Assembly (NCBI GenBank): GCA_040753075.1
Contig: JBFMHA010000003.1
Span: forward strand, 1-64,000
Length of the DNA: 64,000 nt
Direction: 5' to 3'
Source: UBA6814 sp040753075
GTDB lineage: Bacteria > Desulfobacterota > Desulfovibrionia > Desulfovibrionales > Desulfovibrionaceae
Under the pieces are notes generated by a model. It saw only the letters and a list, made by a program, of their open reading frames with translations. It had not been told where the DNA came from and searched no databases. Both the position numbers and the translations under genes were made by a program. Position 1 is the first letter of the stretch. Each line of letters opens with the position of its first letter. Shown here piece by piece: positions 51,361-60,418 of this stretch.

Positions 51361-53015
51361 CACGCCTTCCCCCCTCCGCCCCGGTACGCCGCGGCGATGG
51401 GCATGCGCCAGCCCGTGCCGAAGGCCCGGTCGGTGATCTTGAGCCCCGGCGGGGCCTGCCGCCGCTTGAACTCCGCGGTCTTGACCAGGCCCGCCACCCG
51501 CCGCACCACGTCCGGGTCGAAGCCCGCGGCCGTGGCGGCCTCCACCCCCTCCATGCGCAGCAGACGCTCCAGGATGGGGTCCAGCACCTCGTAGGGCGGC
51601 AGGCTGTCCTGGTCGGTCTGGCCCGGCCGCAGCTCCGCGGAGGGGGCCTTGGCCAGCACCTCCTCCGGGACCGCCTCCCCGCCCCGGGCGTTGAGCCAGC
51701 GGCAGATGCGGTAGACCAGGGTCTTGGGCACGTCGGCGATGACCGCCAGGCCGCCGGACATGTCGCCGTAGATGGTGCAGTAGCCCACGGCCAGCTCGCT
51801 CTTGTTGCCGGTGGTGAGCAGCATGGCCCCGCGCTTGTTGGACAGGGCCATGAGCAGGTTCCCCCGGATGCGCGACTGGATGTTCTCCTCGGTCACGTCG
51901 GGTTCGAGGCCGGCGAAGGCCTCGGCCAGGGCCGAGTCGAAACCGGCCATGAGCGGCGCGATGGGGATGGTCAGGGTGGGCATGCCCAGGTTGGCGGCCA
52001 GGGCCAGGGCGTGGTCCACGCTGCCTTGGGAGGAGTGGGGCGAGGGCATGAGCACCCCGAGCACGTTGTCCGGGCCCAGGGCCTCGGCCGCCACCGCGGC
52101 CACCAGGGAGGAGTCCACGCCTCCGGACAGGCCGAGCAGCGCCCGGGAGAATCCGCACTTGCGCACGTAGTCCCGGGTCCCCAGCACCAGGGCGCGCCAG
52201 GCCTCGGCCTCGGGGGTGAAGTCGTCGTCCTCGATCCTGCCCGGGCCGGCCTCCGTGTCCGCCACCAGGACGTCCCCGGCAAAGGCCCGGGCCCGGGCCA
52301 GGAGCGTCCCGTCCGGCCCGAGGACCATGCTGCGGCCGGCGAACACCAGGTCGTCGTTGCCGCCCACCTGGTTGCAGTAGGCCACGGGCAGCTTCAGGTG
52401 GGCCGCGATGTGGGAGAGCATCTGCTGCCGCACCGCCTGCTTGCCGATGGTGAAGGGCGAGGAGGAGAGGTTCGCCAACAGGTCCGCGCCGTGCGCCGCG
52501 ATGCGGGCCAGGGGGTCGGCATGGTAGCGGGGCCGGTCCCAGAACGTGGAGTCGTTCCAGATGTCCTCGCACACGGTGACGGCCACGGTCCGGCCCGCGC
52601 ATTCGAAAAAACCCGGTCCGTCCCCGGGCTCGAAATAGCGGTCCTCGTCGAACACGTCGTAGGTGGGGAGCAGGGTCTTCCGGACGCGGCCCGCCACCTC
52701 GCCCCCGCGCAGCAGGGCCGCGCAGTTGTAGAGCGGCCGGCCGACGCCGGAGGAGTTGGGCTCGGCCAGTCCGGCCAGCAGCGGGGGAAGGTCCCGGGCT
52801 GCGGCCGCGAGGCCGGCCAGGGTCTCCCAGGCCGCGGCCACGAAATCCCGGTCGAGCAGGATGTCCCGGGGCGGATAGCCCATGAGGGCCAGCTCCGGGG
52901 TGATGCACAGGTCCGCGCCCTGGGTCGCGGCGCGGCGGGCGGCGTCAAGGATGAGGCGGGCGTTGCCGGCCAGGTCTCCCACCGTCGGGTTGACCTGGAG
53001 CAGACCTGCCTTCAT
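51360..53015 (-). CDS. nadE: Glutamine-dependent NAD synthetase
   Basis: A 551-residue two-domain NAD+ synthase. The N-terminal nitrilase-type glutaminase (1-260) has PELALMGYPP, KTLLPTYDVFDEDRYF and VTVCEDIW with the catalytic Cys; the C-terminal synthetase has the P-loop LSGGVDSSLVA, then TTGNKSELAVGYCTIYGDM and KAPSAELRPGQTDQDSLPPY. It converts deamido-NAD to NAD with glutamine as nitrogen source. Length and order match the bacterial glutamine-dependent form. Confidence 0.95.
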   Translation of the reverse strand: MKAGLLQVNPTVGDLAGNARLILDAARRAATQGADLCITPELALMGYPPRDILLDRDFVAAAWETLAGLAAAARDLPPLLAGLAEPNSSGVGRPLYNCAALLRGGEVAGRVRKTLLPTYDVFDEDRYFEPGDGPGFFECAGRTVAVTVCEDIWNDSTFWDRPRYHADPLARIAAHGADLLANLSSSPFTIGKQAVRQQMLSHIAAHLKLPVAYCNQVGGNDDLVFAGRSMVLGPDGTLLARARAFAGDVLVADTEAGPGRIEDDDFTPEAEAWRALVLGTRDYVRKCGFSRALLGLSGGVDSSLVAAVAAEALGPDNVLGVLMPSPHSSQGSVDHALALAANLGMPTLTIPIAPLMAGFDSALAEAFAGLEPDVTEENIQSRIRGNLLMALSNKRGAMLLTTGNKSELAVGYCTIYGDMSGGLAVIADVPKTLVYRICRWLNARGGEAVPEEVLAKAPSAELRPGQTDQDSLPPYEVLDPILERLLRMEGVEAATAAGFDPDVVRRVAGLVKTAEFKRRQAPPGLKITDRAFGTGWRMPIAAAYRGGGGKA

Positions 53016-53075
53016 GCCGCGGTTCCCTGGGAAAGCGGAGCGGAGCGCATGCCGGGCATGGCGCGGGGCGGCATG

Positions 53076-54029
53076 CTACGCCTTGCCTGTCCGCTGCTGG
53101 ATGAGCTCCTTGGCCCGGATGGCGAGGGTGGAGACCTCGGGCTTGGATATCTGCTCGTCCGCGCCCACGGCCTGGCCCTTGTGCCGCAGCTTGTCGGTGA
53201 TGAGCGAGGAGAAGAGCATCACCGGCAGGACCCGGAGGACGGGGTCCTCCTTGACCCGCTTGGTCAGGTTGTGCCCGTCCATGGCCGGCATCTCGATGTC
53301 CGAGACCAGCACCTGCACGAAATCGGTGATGGGCCGCTTCTCGGCTTCGGCCTTGGCCTTGAAGGCGGCCAGCCGCTCCCAGGCCTCGCGGCCGTTGTGC
53401 ACCGCCTCCACCAGGAATCCGGCCTTCTGCAGCAGATCCTTGAGCATCTCACGCACCAGGGCCGAGTCGTCGGCCACCAGGGCCTTGTAGGCCACGTCCG
53501 ACTTCCACTTCTTGGTGTCGTCCAGCCGGAGCCCCAGGGAGGGGTTCAAGTCCGCGATGATCTTCTCCAGGTCCAGGATGAAGACGATGCGGCCCTCCAG
53601 CTTGACCACCCCGGTGATGGAGTTGTTGGACAGGGTGGACACGTAGGTGTTGGGCGGCTCCACCTCCTCCCAGGAGATGCGGTGGATGCGGGTCACGCCC
53701 GAGACCAGGAAGGAGGAGGTCACCCGGTTGAACTCGGTGACGATGACCTTGGGCGGCTCCTTCTCCACCCGCTCCTTGGAGAGCCAGTTGGCCAGATCGA
53801 TGAGGGGGATGATGTGGGAGCGCTGGTTGAAGGCGCCGAGCACCGCCGGGTGGGAGGTCTCGGGCATCTCGGTGATCTTGGGCTTGCGGATGATCTCCAG
53901 GACCTTGGCCACGTTCACGCCGTAATAGCCCTTGTAGGAAACGCCGTCCGGGCCCGCCTCCTCCAGGTAGAACTCGACGATCTCGAGTTCGTTGGTGCCG
54001 GCTTCCAGCAGGATGTTGGTCTGGGCCAT
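53076..54029 (-). CDS. cheV: Chemotaxis coupling protein CheV
   Basis: A 317-residue protein with a CheW domain (about 10-170) and a C-terminal response-regulator receiver (about 185-310). The receiver keeps VADDS (acidic pair), VSDIEMPAMDG (phosphorylated Asp) and an SKPE Lys near the end. CheV couples chemoreceptors to CheA and is tuned by phosphorylation. Its place beside the flagellar genes is common in motile deltaproteobacteria. Confidence 0.92.
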   Translation of the reverse strand: MAQTNILLEAGTNELEIVEFYLEEAGPDGVSYKGYYGVNVAKVLEIIRKPKITEMPETSHPAVLGAFNQRSHIIPLIDLANWLSKERVEKEPPKVIVTEFNRVTSSFLVSGVTRIHRISWEEVEPPNTYVSTLSNNSITGVVKLEGRIVFILDLEKIIADLNPSLGLRLDDTKKWKSDVAYKALVADDSALVREMLKDLLQKAGFLVEAVHNGREAWERLAAFKAKAEAEKRPITDFVQVLVSDIEMPAMDGHNLTKRVKEDPVLRVLPVMLFSSLITDKLRHKGQAVGADEQISKPEVSTLAIRAKELIQQRTGKA

Positions 54030-54062
54030 GGAGCCTCCTGGGGGCGATCGCTTCCGCTCCGC

Positions 54063-54911
54063 TCAGAAGGAAGCGAGGACCGCGTGAATTTCCCGAATAA
54101 TCTTATCGGGCGTAGAGGCGCCGGCTGTCAAGCCGATTTTCCGGCAGCCCGCGAAATCCTCGCGCCGGAGCTGGTCCGCGGTCTCCACGTGGACGCAGGG
54201 GGCGCCCTGGGCGGCCACCACCTGGGCCAGGCGGCGGGTGTTGCCGCTCTCGTAGCCGCCGGCCACCACCATCTTGTCCACCTGGCGGGCGATGGCGATG
54301 GCCTCCTCCTGCCGGACCTTGGTGGCGTCGCAGATGGTCTCCAGCACCGGCACGTCGTCGCCCAGACGTTCGCGCAGGTACTTCCGCACCTTTTCGAACA
54401 TCTCCCGGTCCTGGGTGGTCTGGGCCGCCAGGACGTAGTCCTTGCCCGGGACCAGCCGGGACTTGAGCTCCTCCAGGGTCTCGAACACCACCGCGTCGGG
54501 CGAGGCGTAGGAAAGCAGCCCCCGGACCTCGGGGTGGTGGGCCTCGCCGAGCAGGAGCAGGGACCGGCCCCGGGCCGTCTCCCGCGAGATGAGCTTCTGG
54601 GCGGTGCTCACCTTGGGGCAGGTGGCGTCGATGACCGTGACCCCCCGGGCGCGAAGTATCTCCTCGGTCTGGCGGGGGATGCCGTGCGCCCGGATGACCA
54701 CCGTGGATCCGGCCCGGGCCTCCTCGGGCCGGGCGATGCAGGCCACGCCCCGGGCCTCGAATTCGGCCAGGACCTGGGGATTGTGGATGATGGGCCCCAG
54801 GGTGTGGATGGCCTCGCCCGGTTCGGCCTCGTCCAGGACCGTCTCCAGCTTCTCCAGGGCCAGGCTGACGCCCATGCAGAATCCGGCCGATTGGGCCAGG
54901 ATCACTTCCAT
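54063..54911 (-). CDS. ispH: 4-hydroxy-3-methylbut-2-enyl diphosphate reductase
   Basis: A 282-residue IspH (LytB), the last enzyme of the MEP isoprenoid pathway. Three cluster cysteines are visible in SAGFCMGV, DATCPKV and ETICDAT; substrate His residues lie in HNPQV, RAHGIPR and EAHHPEVRG, and the C-terminal TAGASTPDKII is characteristic. Length fits the family. It lies three bases after dus. Confidence 0.96.
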   Translation of the reverse strand: MEVILAQSAGFCMGVSLALEKLETVLDEAEPGEAIHTLGPIIHNPQVLAEFEARGVACIARPEEARAGSTVVIRAHGIPRQTEEILRARGVTVIDATCPKVSTAQKLISRETARGRSLLLLGEAHHPEVRGLLSYASPDAVVFETLEELKSRLVPGKDYVLAAQTTQDREMFEKVRKYLRERLGDDVPVLETICDATKVRQEEAIAIARQVDKMVVAGGYESGNTRRLAQVVAAQGAPCVHVETADQLRREDFAGCRKIGLTAGASTPDKIIREIHAVLASF

Positions 54912-54914
54912 GCG

Positions 54915-55901
54915 TTATTCCCCGTCCGGCGGCGACGCCGGAGAAAGATGTTCATTCACAAGGCGTTCCAGATGCTCCCAGGTCATACATGAGGCCAGTT
55001 CCTTGCGCAATGTCCGGGCGCCGGAGTGGCCCTTGACGTAGCGGGGCACGATGGTCCGCATCTTGAGCAGGGCCTCCCGGCCGGGCAGGTGCTCCCGGGC
55101 CAGGGCCGCGTGGCGCAGGATGAGCCCGGACAGGTCCGGCCGGGGCCGGGGCGGCCGGCCCGCGGCCAGGTCGGCCAGGCGGCCGAAGACCGTGGGGTCG
55201 CTGAGCGCCCCCCGGGCGAACATCACCCCGTCCGCGCCGGTCGCGGCCAGGCAGGCCGCGGCGTCCTCGGCGGTGAACAGGTCGCCGCTGGCCAGCACCG
55301 GCAGCCGGGTGGCGGCCTTGAGCCGGGCCAGGGCCGTGTGGTCGGCGCGGCCGGAGAAGCCCTGCGCAGCGGTGCGCGGGTGCAGGGTCAGCCAGCCCAC
55401 GCCCGCGTCCTCCAGGGGCCTGGCCAGGTCCAGGACCGTCTCCGGCCCCGCTCCCCAGGAAACCCGGGTCTTGACCCCCACCCGGCCCTCGCCGGCCAGG
55501 CGGGCCATGGCCTCGGCGAGCCGGACCAGGGTTGCGGGCTCCTTGAGCAGGGCCGCGCCCGCCCCGGTCTTGACCACCTTCTTCACCGGGCAGCCGGCGT
55601 TGAGGTCGAACCAGGCGAAGCCCCGGTCCAGGAGGATGCGCATGGCCTCCTCCAGAAAGGACAGCTCGGACCCGAAGACCTGGACCGCCAGGGGCGCGTC
55701 CTCCGGGGTGGTGGCCAGCAGGGGCCAGGTGCCCGGGCTGCCGTAGACCAGGCCCTTGGCGCTGACCATCTCGGTGCATGCGCAGGCCGCCCCGTGCTCC
55801 CGGCAGAGCAGGCGGAAGGCCAGGTCCGAGAAGCCGGCCAGGGGCGCGAGCCAGGGCGCGTGCGGCCCGAAGGGGAGGGTGGGGGGCTGGGTGGGGGGCA
55901 T
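54915..55901 (-). CDS. tRNA-dihydrouridine synthase
   Basis: A 328-residue FMN-dependent Dus protein. LAPLAGFSDLAFR is the N-terminal FMN segment, FDLNAGCPVKKV holds the catalytic Cys, VKTRVSWG, LHPRTAAQGFSG and GDLFTAEDA follow in family order, and DGVMFARGAL is the phosphate-binding loop. It reduces uridines in tRNA. I start at the ATG at 55901; the frame stays open to 55958 but has no standard start or ribosome-binding site there. Which Dus subfamily it is cannot be told by eye. Confidence 0.88.
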   Translation of the reverse strand: MPPTQPPTLPFGPHAPWLAPLAGFSDLAFRLLCREHGAACACTEMVSAKGLVYGSPGTWPLLATTPEDAPLAVQVFGSELSFLEEAMRILLDRGFAWFDLNAGCPVKKVVKTGAGAALLKEPATLVRLAEAMARLAGEGRVGVKTRVSWGAGPETVLDLARPLEDAGVGWLTLHPRTAAQGFSGRADHTALARLKAATRLPVLASGDLFTAEDAAACLAATGADGVMFARGALSDPTVFGRLADLAAGRPPRPRPDLSGLILRHAALAREHLPGREALLKMRTIVPRYVKGHSGARTLRKELASCMTWEHLERLVNEHLSPASPPDGE

Positions 55902-55988
55902 GGTGACGGCGGCGGGGACGCCTTCGGTTCTTGTGGAGAAAAAAAACCGGGACGGCAACTGGAATCTTGGGCCGCAGGGATCGGGCCA

Positions 55989-56855
55989 TCAGACCCGGCT
56001 GGAGAGGTGTCCGCCCCGTCCGGCCAGGCCCGCGGCCAGGGAGGCCAGGACTCCGCCGCGTCGCTCCGCGGGCAGGGGGTGAACGCCGAGGATGTCCGTC
56101 CTCTGGCCGGCCGGCGCCAGGAGCAGGGCGGCCTCGGCAGCGTCCGGGGCCAGGGCGGGATCCTCCAGGTAGAGCCGAGCGCCGCAGCCTCCAGTCTTGT
56201 CGCCGTCCCGGCGGCGGAGAAGGATGATCTCGCCCGCGCCGCGGCCCGGCAGGACAAAGGAGAAGTCCGTGCGGAGCAGGGCGCCGGCCGGGGCCAGCTC
56301 CGCCAGTTCGCTCTCCCGGGCTCGGGGCAGCAGCCAGGGCCGGTAGTCGGGACGGCCCAGGCCGAGTCGGGAGAAGTCCGCGGCCAGGGCCTCCGCAGCC
56401 GAACGGACCTGGTCCAGGGCTGCGGCCAGGCCCGGATGGGCGGCCGTCTGCCGGGCAAAGATCGCTTCCCGGTCCGCGGGCGCTACCGCCGCCAATTCTT
56501 CCAGAAGCGGCTCGGCCAGGGCCTCGAAGGCGGAGCGCGTCCGGCGGAAGGCGGCAAGGTCCAGGGCCGCGGGCAGCGGGGTGCGGGCCGGCCCCAGTTC
56601 GCGCAGGCGGATGCGGCCCTCGGCGCCCTCCACCTCGAAGATGAGCAGTTCGCCGGGCGCGGGGTCCGAGGGAATGTCGGCCAGGAGCGTCAGGCCGGCG
56701 AAGTCCACCCAGGACAGGCCGGGCCTTTCCCGGCGCAGGACGCGGCCGGAGACTCGGTCGCCGGTCTTGTGGCGACGCCGGAAGGCCGCGGACCGTTCGC
56801 GCCGGTCCGGGGATCGCCCCGATCCGCCGTCGGAGTCGGAATCGCCGATGCGCAC
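55989..56855 (-). CDS. Uncharacterised protein in flagellar region
   Basis: A 288-residue protein I cannot assign. The N-terminal 25 residues are basic and disordered; residues 30-90 could form a small beta barrel (TGDRVSGRVL, then a strand-rich stretch ending LLIFEVEG). The rest is mostly helical and alanine-rich with a strand-rich patch near the C terminus. No signal peptide, membrane segment or known catalytic motif. It is in line with the flagellar genes and might be a FliK-like or regulatory factor, but nothing in the sequence proves that. Confidence 0.65.
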   Translation of the reverse strand: MRIGDSDSDGGSGRSPDRRERSAAFRRRHKTGDRVSGRVLRRERPGLSWVDFAGLTLLADIPSDPAPGELLIFEVEGAEGRIRLRELGPARTPLPAALDLAAFRRTRSAFEALAEPLLEELAAVAPADREAIFARQTAAHPGLAAALDQVRSAAEALAADFSRLGLGRPDYRPWLLPRARESELAELAPAGALLRTDFSFVLPGRGAGEIILLRRRDGDKTGGCGARLYLEDPALAPDAAEAALLLAPAGQRTDILGVHPLPAERRGGVLASLAAGLAGRGGHLSSRV

Positions 56856-56929
56856 GGGCTACTCCTCTGGAGAGTCGCGGGATTCTTGCAGGCCGTTCAG
56901 TGCAGCCATCGCGGGATTTCAAGGGCCGA

Positions 56930-57346
56930 CTAGGAGGCCTCTTCCAGGAGGAGCTCGACCTCTTCGATGGACAGGCCGGTGGAGCTGGCCAACTCGCGGG
57001 GGGTCCTGCCCGCCCGGCGGCCCTCCACCACGATCTCCCGCAGCAGCCGGGGGGAGCGCACCGCCTTCTCGGCCTGGGTGAGCAGCTTGCCCAGCTCTTC
57101 GGCGCGGGCGGACAGGGCGTGCTCCAGCGCGGTCAGCTCGGTCTGGCGGCGCTCGAAGGTGGCCACCAGTTCGCGCTCCAACTCCTCGTTGAAGCGCAGC
57201 TTGGCCAGCAGGGTCTCCTGCCGTTCCTGCAGGGCCGTGAGCAGCGCCTCGGAACGCTTGAGTCGCAGGAAGAACGCCACCAGCACGGCCAGCAGGAGGA
57301 CTTCGAACACGCTCACGGCCAGGAGCAGGGCCAGGGGAAGGTTCAT
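56930..57346 (-). CDS. DUF2802-type membrane-anchored coiled-coil protein
   Basis: A 138-residue protein with an N-terminal membrane anchor (residues 3-27, LPLALLLAVSVFEVLLLAVLVAFF in outline), a charged coiled coil (about 30-95) and a C-terminal helix-turn-helix-like segment with TPRELASSTGLSIEEVELLL. This is the plan of DUF2802 proteins, which often lie in flagellar and chemotaxis operons. It is two bases from the next small gene. Its role is not known to me. Confidence 0.7.
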   Translation of the reverse strand: MNLPLALLLAVSVFEVLLLAVLVAFFLRLKRSEALLTALQERQETLLAKLRFNEELERELVATFERRQTELTALEHALSARAEELGKLLTQAEKAVRSPRLLREIVVEGRRAGRTPRELASSTGLSIEEVELLLEEAS

Positions 57347-57348
57347 GG

Positions 57349-57666
57349 TCAGACCTTGAGATTCAGGATGTTGCCGGCCCAGGGTGAGGCGGAGCGGGAG
57401 TCGTCCTCCTCGGGCTCCGGTTGCTTTCGCTGGCGGCGGGATCCCCGGTAGCCGGGGCGCTCGTCGGGCGGCTTGTCGCCGGCCGCGTCGAGCTTCTCCT
57501 GCTTCTCGACCTTCTGGACCTGCTCGTTGTCCTTCTTCTGGGCCTCGGCCGCGAGCTGTTCGTTGAAGGCCGCGGCCATCTCGGGCCGGGCCTTGTCCGC
57601 TCCGGCCAGCTCCTGCAGGTGCGGGAGCTGGGCCAGGAGGACCGGGAAGTTTATGCTCGTGGACAT
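57349..57666 (-). CDS. Small hydrophilic protein of the flagellar cluster
   Basis: A 105-residue, mostly disordered and highly charged protein without a recognisable domain; Lys, Glu and Gln dominate residues 40-90 and the end is SPWAGNILNLKV. The ATG at 57666 overlaps the fliL stop by one base, so it is translated with fliL. No function is assigned. Confidence 0.65.
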   Translation of the reverse strand: MSTSINFPVLLAQLPHLQELAGADKARPEMAAAFNEQLAAEAQKKDNEQVQKVEKQEKLDAAGDKPPDERPGYRGSRRQRKQPEPEEDDSRSASPWAGNILNLKV

Positions 57667-58391
57667 CACTTCACCAGGTATTGCTCGATGAGGATGGTCT
57701 CCAGTTGGTCGCTGCTCAGGAACTGGTTGACGACGGACAGCAGATCGAGTTTCAGGGCCTCCGCATTGTTCTTATCGGCCAGGAACGTCAAACTCTTATT
57801 CTTCAGGTAGTAATACACCGCATCCCGGAGGATGGTCATCTTCTGCTTGATCTCGAAGGCGAGTTGCGGATTCTTGGTCACCAGGGTGAACGTGCAGTTC
57901 AGGAACCGGATCTCGCCCTTGGAGTCCTTGAGCTCCACGGTGAAGGGCTCCACCTGCACCAGGATGTCCTCCGGCTCCGGCTCCGGGACCGGGGCCTGCT
58001 CCACGGGCGCCTCCTCGGCCGCCTCGGGGGGCGGGACGGGCTCCTCGGTCTTCTCGGGTTTGAGAAGCAAGAACAGGACCAAACCGATCACCAGCGCCAG
58101 GGCCGCGGCGGCTCCGGCCAGGATGCGCTTGTCCTTGAGCCAGGCGGGCAACTCCCGCTTGGGCTTGGGCTCGGCCTCCAGGCTCACCGCCTCGGCAGGG
58201 CCGGTCGGAGGCGGCGGAGCCTCCTCCTCTTCCTCCTCGTCCAGGAAGGGGGCGTCCTCCAGGTCCAGTTCGACCTTCTGGGACGCCTTGGGGAGGTTGC
58301 TGGCCAGCTCCTCGGTGTCGAGTTCGGCCTTCTTCTCCGCCCCTGCGGCGTCCGACGCGAGGTCGTCGTCCGGTACGGCGAGGAGGAGCAT
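57666..58391 (-). CDS. fliL: Flagellar basal-body protein FliL
   Basis: A 241-residue FliL. An acidic cytoplasmic tail (1-80, including a run of glutamates near 52-57) is followed by one membrane helix (91-110), a proline-rich linker and a periplasmic FliL domain with LNCTFTLVTKNPQLAFEI and LRDAVYYYLKNKS, ending LIEQYLVK. FliL supports stator function at the flagellar motor. The N-terminal tail is longer than usual, so the true start could be internal. Confidence 0.88.
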   Translation of the reverse strand: MLLLAVPDDDLASDAAGAEKKAELDTEELASNLPKASQKVELDLEDAPFLDEEEEEEAPPPPTGPAEAVSLEAEPKPKRELPAWLKDKRILAGAAAALALVIGLVLFLLLKPEKTEEPVPPPEAAEEAPVEQAPVPEPEPEDILVQVEPFTVELKDSKGEIRFLNCTFTLVTKNPQLAFEIKQKMTILRDAVYYYLKNKSLTFLADKNNAEALKLDLLSVVNQFLSSDQLETILIEQYLVK

Positions 58392-58426
58392 GGCGGGGGC
58401 GGGGACCGGTCAGGCCGGGCCGGGGC

Positions 58427-58810
58427 CTATTTCTCGAAGATCTTGTCGATCTTGGCGCCCAGGGTTTCCGCGGTGAACGGCTTGACGATGTAGTTGGACA
58501 CCTTGGCCTGGACCGCCTCGATGATGTTTTCCTGCTGGGCTTCGGCCGTGACCATGAGGAAGGGCATCTTGCCGAACTCCTCGCTGGCGCGGACCTTGCG
58601 CAGGAGGTCGATGCCGGCCATCTTGGGCATGTTCCAGTCGGAGATGACGAAGTCGATCTTGTCGCGGTTCAGGATGTCCCATGCGGTGGTGCCGTCGTCG
58701 GCCTCCACGATGTTGTTGAAGCCGAGCTGGCGGAGGATATTCTTGATGATCCGGCGCATGGTCGAGAAGTCGTCCACCACCAGAACGCGCATGTTCTTGT
58801 CGTAGGCCAT
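58427..58810 (-). CDS. cheY: Chemotaxis response regulator CheY
   Basis: A 127-residue single receiver domain with all key residues in place: Asp13 and Asp14, phosphorylation site Asp58 (ISDWNMP), Thr88 and Lys110 (IVKPF). Phospho-CheY binds the flagellar switch. It lies between fliL and fliA in the usual order for this lineage and is 26 bases after fliA. Confidence 0.93.
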   Translation of the reverse strand: MAYDKNMRVLVVDDFSTMRRIIKNILRQLGFNNIVEADDGTTAWDILNRDKIDFVISDWNMPKMAGIDLLRKVRASEEFGKMPFLMVTAEAQQENIIEAVQAKVSNYIVKPFTAETLGAKIDKIFEK

Positions 58811-58836
58811 GGGACCGTCTCCTTGTTCCTATCTGC

Positions 58837-59625
58837 TCAACTCAGGCCGTGGGCGGCTCGGAATCTTTCGCGGAGCTTCTTCAGCGCCTGGGAGTGGAGC
58901 TGTGAGACCCGGCCTTCCGTGATGCCCATGACCTCTGCGGTTTCGCGCATGTTGAGTTCGTCGCTGTAGTAGAGGGATAATACCAGCTTTTCCCTGTGGG
59001 TCAATTCGTCTATGAGATCGGCGAGTTTGTCAATGACGTCGTTGAGGGCGGCCGCGCGGTAGGGCTCGTTCTCGTGCAGCGGCGAGGATTCCGGGGAAAA
59101 GTACTCCTGCATGGTGTCCAGGTTCAGGCAGAGCTGGTTCTGCAGGGCGCCCAGGCCGGCATCCACGTCGCGTTCGGAGAGGCCGGTGATCTTGGCCAGC
59201 TCCTCCTTGGTGGCGGAGCGTCCGGTCTGGTGCTCGATGCGGGTCATGGCCTCCTCCAGGAGGCGCACCCGCTGGCGCAGTCCGCGGGAGAACCAGTCCA
59301 TGCGCCGCAACTCGTCGAGCATGGCGCCCTTGATGCGGTTCTCGGCGTAGGTCTCGAACTTGATGCCCAGCTTGGGATTGAACTTGCCCAGGGCCTCCAC
59401 CAGGCCCAGGGTCCCGGCCGAGAGCAGTTCGTTCAGCTCCACCTGCTGGGGCAGCTTGCCCTTGAGGCGCAGGGCGAGGATCTTGATCTTGGGCGCGTAG
59501 TGGCGGACGATAACGTCCCGCGCCCGATCGTCGAACTCCCCCCAGGCCAGTTGCCCGGCCTCGAGCTGCTTCCAGGGTTCAGTCCTGGAAGAGGAGCTTT
59601 TTCCAGAAAAACTTGATGTTTCCAT
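58837..59625 (-). CDS. fliA: Flagellar sigma factor FliA (sigma-28)
   Basis: A 262-residue sigma-28 with sigma-70 regions 2 (LNELLSAGTLGLVEAL and FETYAENRIKGAMLDELRRMDW), 3 (TGRSATKEELAKITGL) and 4 (LSLYYSDELNMRETAEVMGITEGRVSQLHSQALKKLR). It directs late flagellar and chemotaxis genes. Its start overlaps the flhG gene by 47 bases and no ribosome-binding site is clear, so it is likely coupled to flhG translation. Confidence 0.93.
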   Translation of the reverse strand: METSSFSGKSSSSRTEPWKQLEAGQLAWGEFDDRARDVIVRHYAPKIKILALRLKGKLPQQVELNELLSAGTLGLVEALGKFNPKLGIKFETYAENRIKGAMLDELRRMDWFSRGLRQRVRLLEEAMTRIEHQTGRSATKEELAKITGLSERDVDAGLGALQNQLCLNLDTMQEYFSPESSPLHENEPYRAAALNDVIDKLADLIDELTHREKLVLSLYYSDELNMRETAEVMGITEGRVSQLHSQALKKLRERFRAAHGLS

Positions 59626-60394
59626 CGAGGGTCGCCGGCGGTTTCAGGGCCGCCACCTTGGAAGCCACCTGGGTCAGGGCCTTGGCCGCAGGGGAGTCCG
59701 GCCTCCGTTTCACAAAGGGCTTCTGCTCCACCACCGCGGCCCGCACCTCGGGGTCCTTGGGGAGGCTGCCCAGGAAATCCAGGGAAACGCCCGAGAGGAA
59801 GGCGTCCGTGGCTGCGTAGAGCCGCTTGAAGGCGTCCCGGGCCGCGGCCTGGTCCGGAGCCATGTTCACCAGCACCCGGAAGCGGTCCACCCCGTGCTCG
59901 GCCTTGAGCACCTTGATGAGGGCGTAGGCGTCGGTGAGCGAGGTGGGTTCCGGGGTCAGCACCAGGATGCGCTCCTGCACCGCGATGTTGAAGTACACCG
60001 CATTGTCGTTCAGTCCCGCCCCGGTGTCCACCAGGAGCACGTCGGTGGTGGCGTCGAGTTCGTCCATGGCCTCCAGGAGTTCGAGCTTCTGGCCGGTGTC
60101 CAGGTCCAGCATCTCGGTGACGCCGGAGGCCGCAGGCAGGATGGAGAAGCCGTAGGGCGTGGCGTGGAGGATGTCCTTCAGCGCCGCCCCTTCCTGGAAG
60201 AGGTGGAAGAGGTTCTTCTCCGGGGACAGGCCCAGGATCACGTCCACGTTGGCCAGGCCCAGGTCCGCGTCCAGGAGCACCACCCGGCGTCCCTGGCGGG
60301 CCAGTTCGCAGGCCAGGCCAACGCTGATGTTGGTCTTGCCCACCCCGCCCTTGCCCGAGGTGACCGAGAGGACCAGTGGAGTTGCCTTGGCCAT
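59579..60394 (-). CDS. flhG: Flagellar number regulator FlhG (FleN), MinD-like ATPase
   Basis: A 271-residue ParA/MinD-family ATPase. The deviant Walker A is SGKGGVGKT at residues 13-21, LLDADLGLANVD is the switch region and LLVDTGAG the Walker B side. The C terminus ends in a basic helix (KFFWKKLLFQD) likely to touch the membrane. It limits flagellum number together with FlhF. Overlaps fliA by 47 bases. Confidence 0.92.
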   Translation of the reverse strand: MAKATPLVLSVTSGKGGVGKTNISVGLACELARQGRRVVLLDADLGLANVDVILGLSPEKNLFHLFQEGAALKDILHATPYGFSILPAASGVTEMLDLDTGQKLELLEAMDELDATTDVLLVDTGAGLNDNAVYFNIAVQERILVLTPEPTSLTDAYALIKVLKAEHGVDRFRVLVNMAPDQAAARDAFKRLYAATDAFLSGVSLDFLGSLPKDPEVRAAVVEQKPFVKRRPDSPAAKALTQVASKVAALKPPATLDGNIKFFWKKLLFQD

Positions 60395-60418
60395 GTGCGC
60401 GTCCTTTCCCTTCCGCTG

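Noticed and set aside
54090..54125. A CCCGATAA sequence on the minus strand resembling the -10 box of sigma-28 promoters, upstream of cheV
   Set aside because: It lies inside ispH coding for a conserved family segment and no TAAAGTTT-like -35 box stands 11 bases upstream. The nearby TTGACA is too far away for a sigma-70 -10 match.
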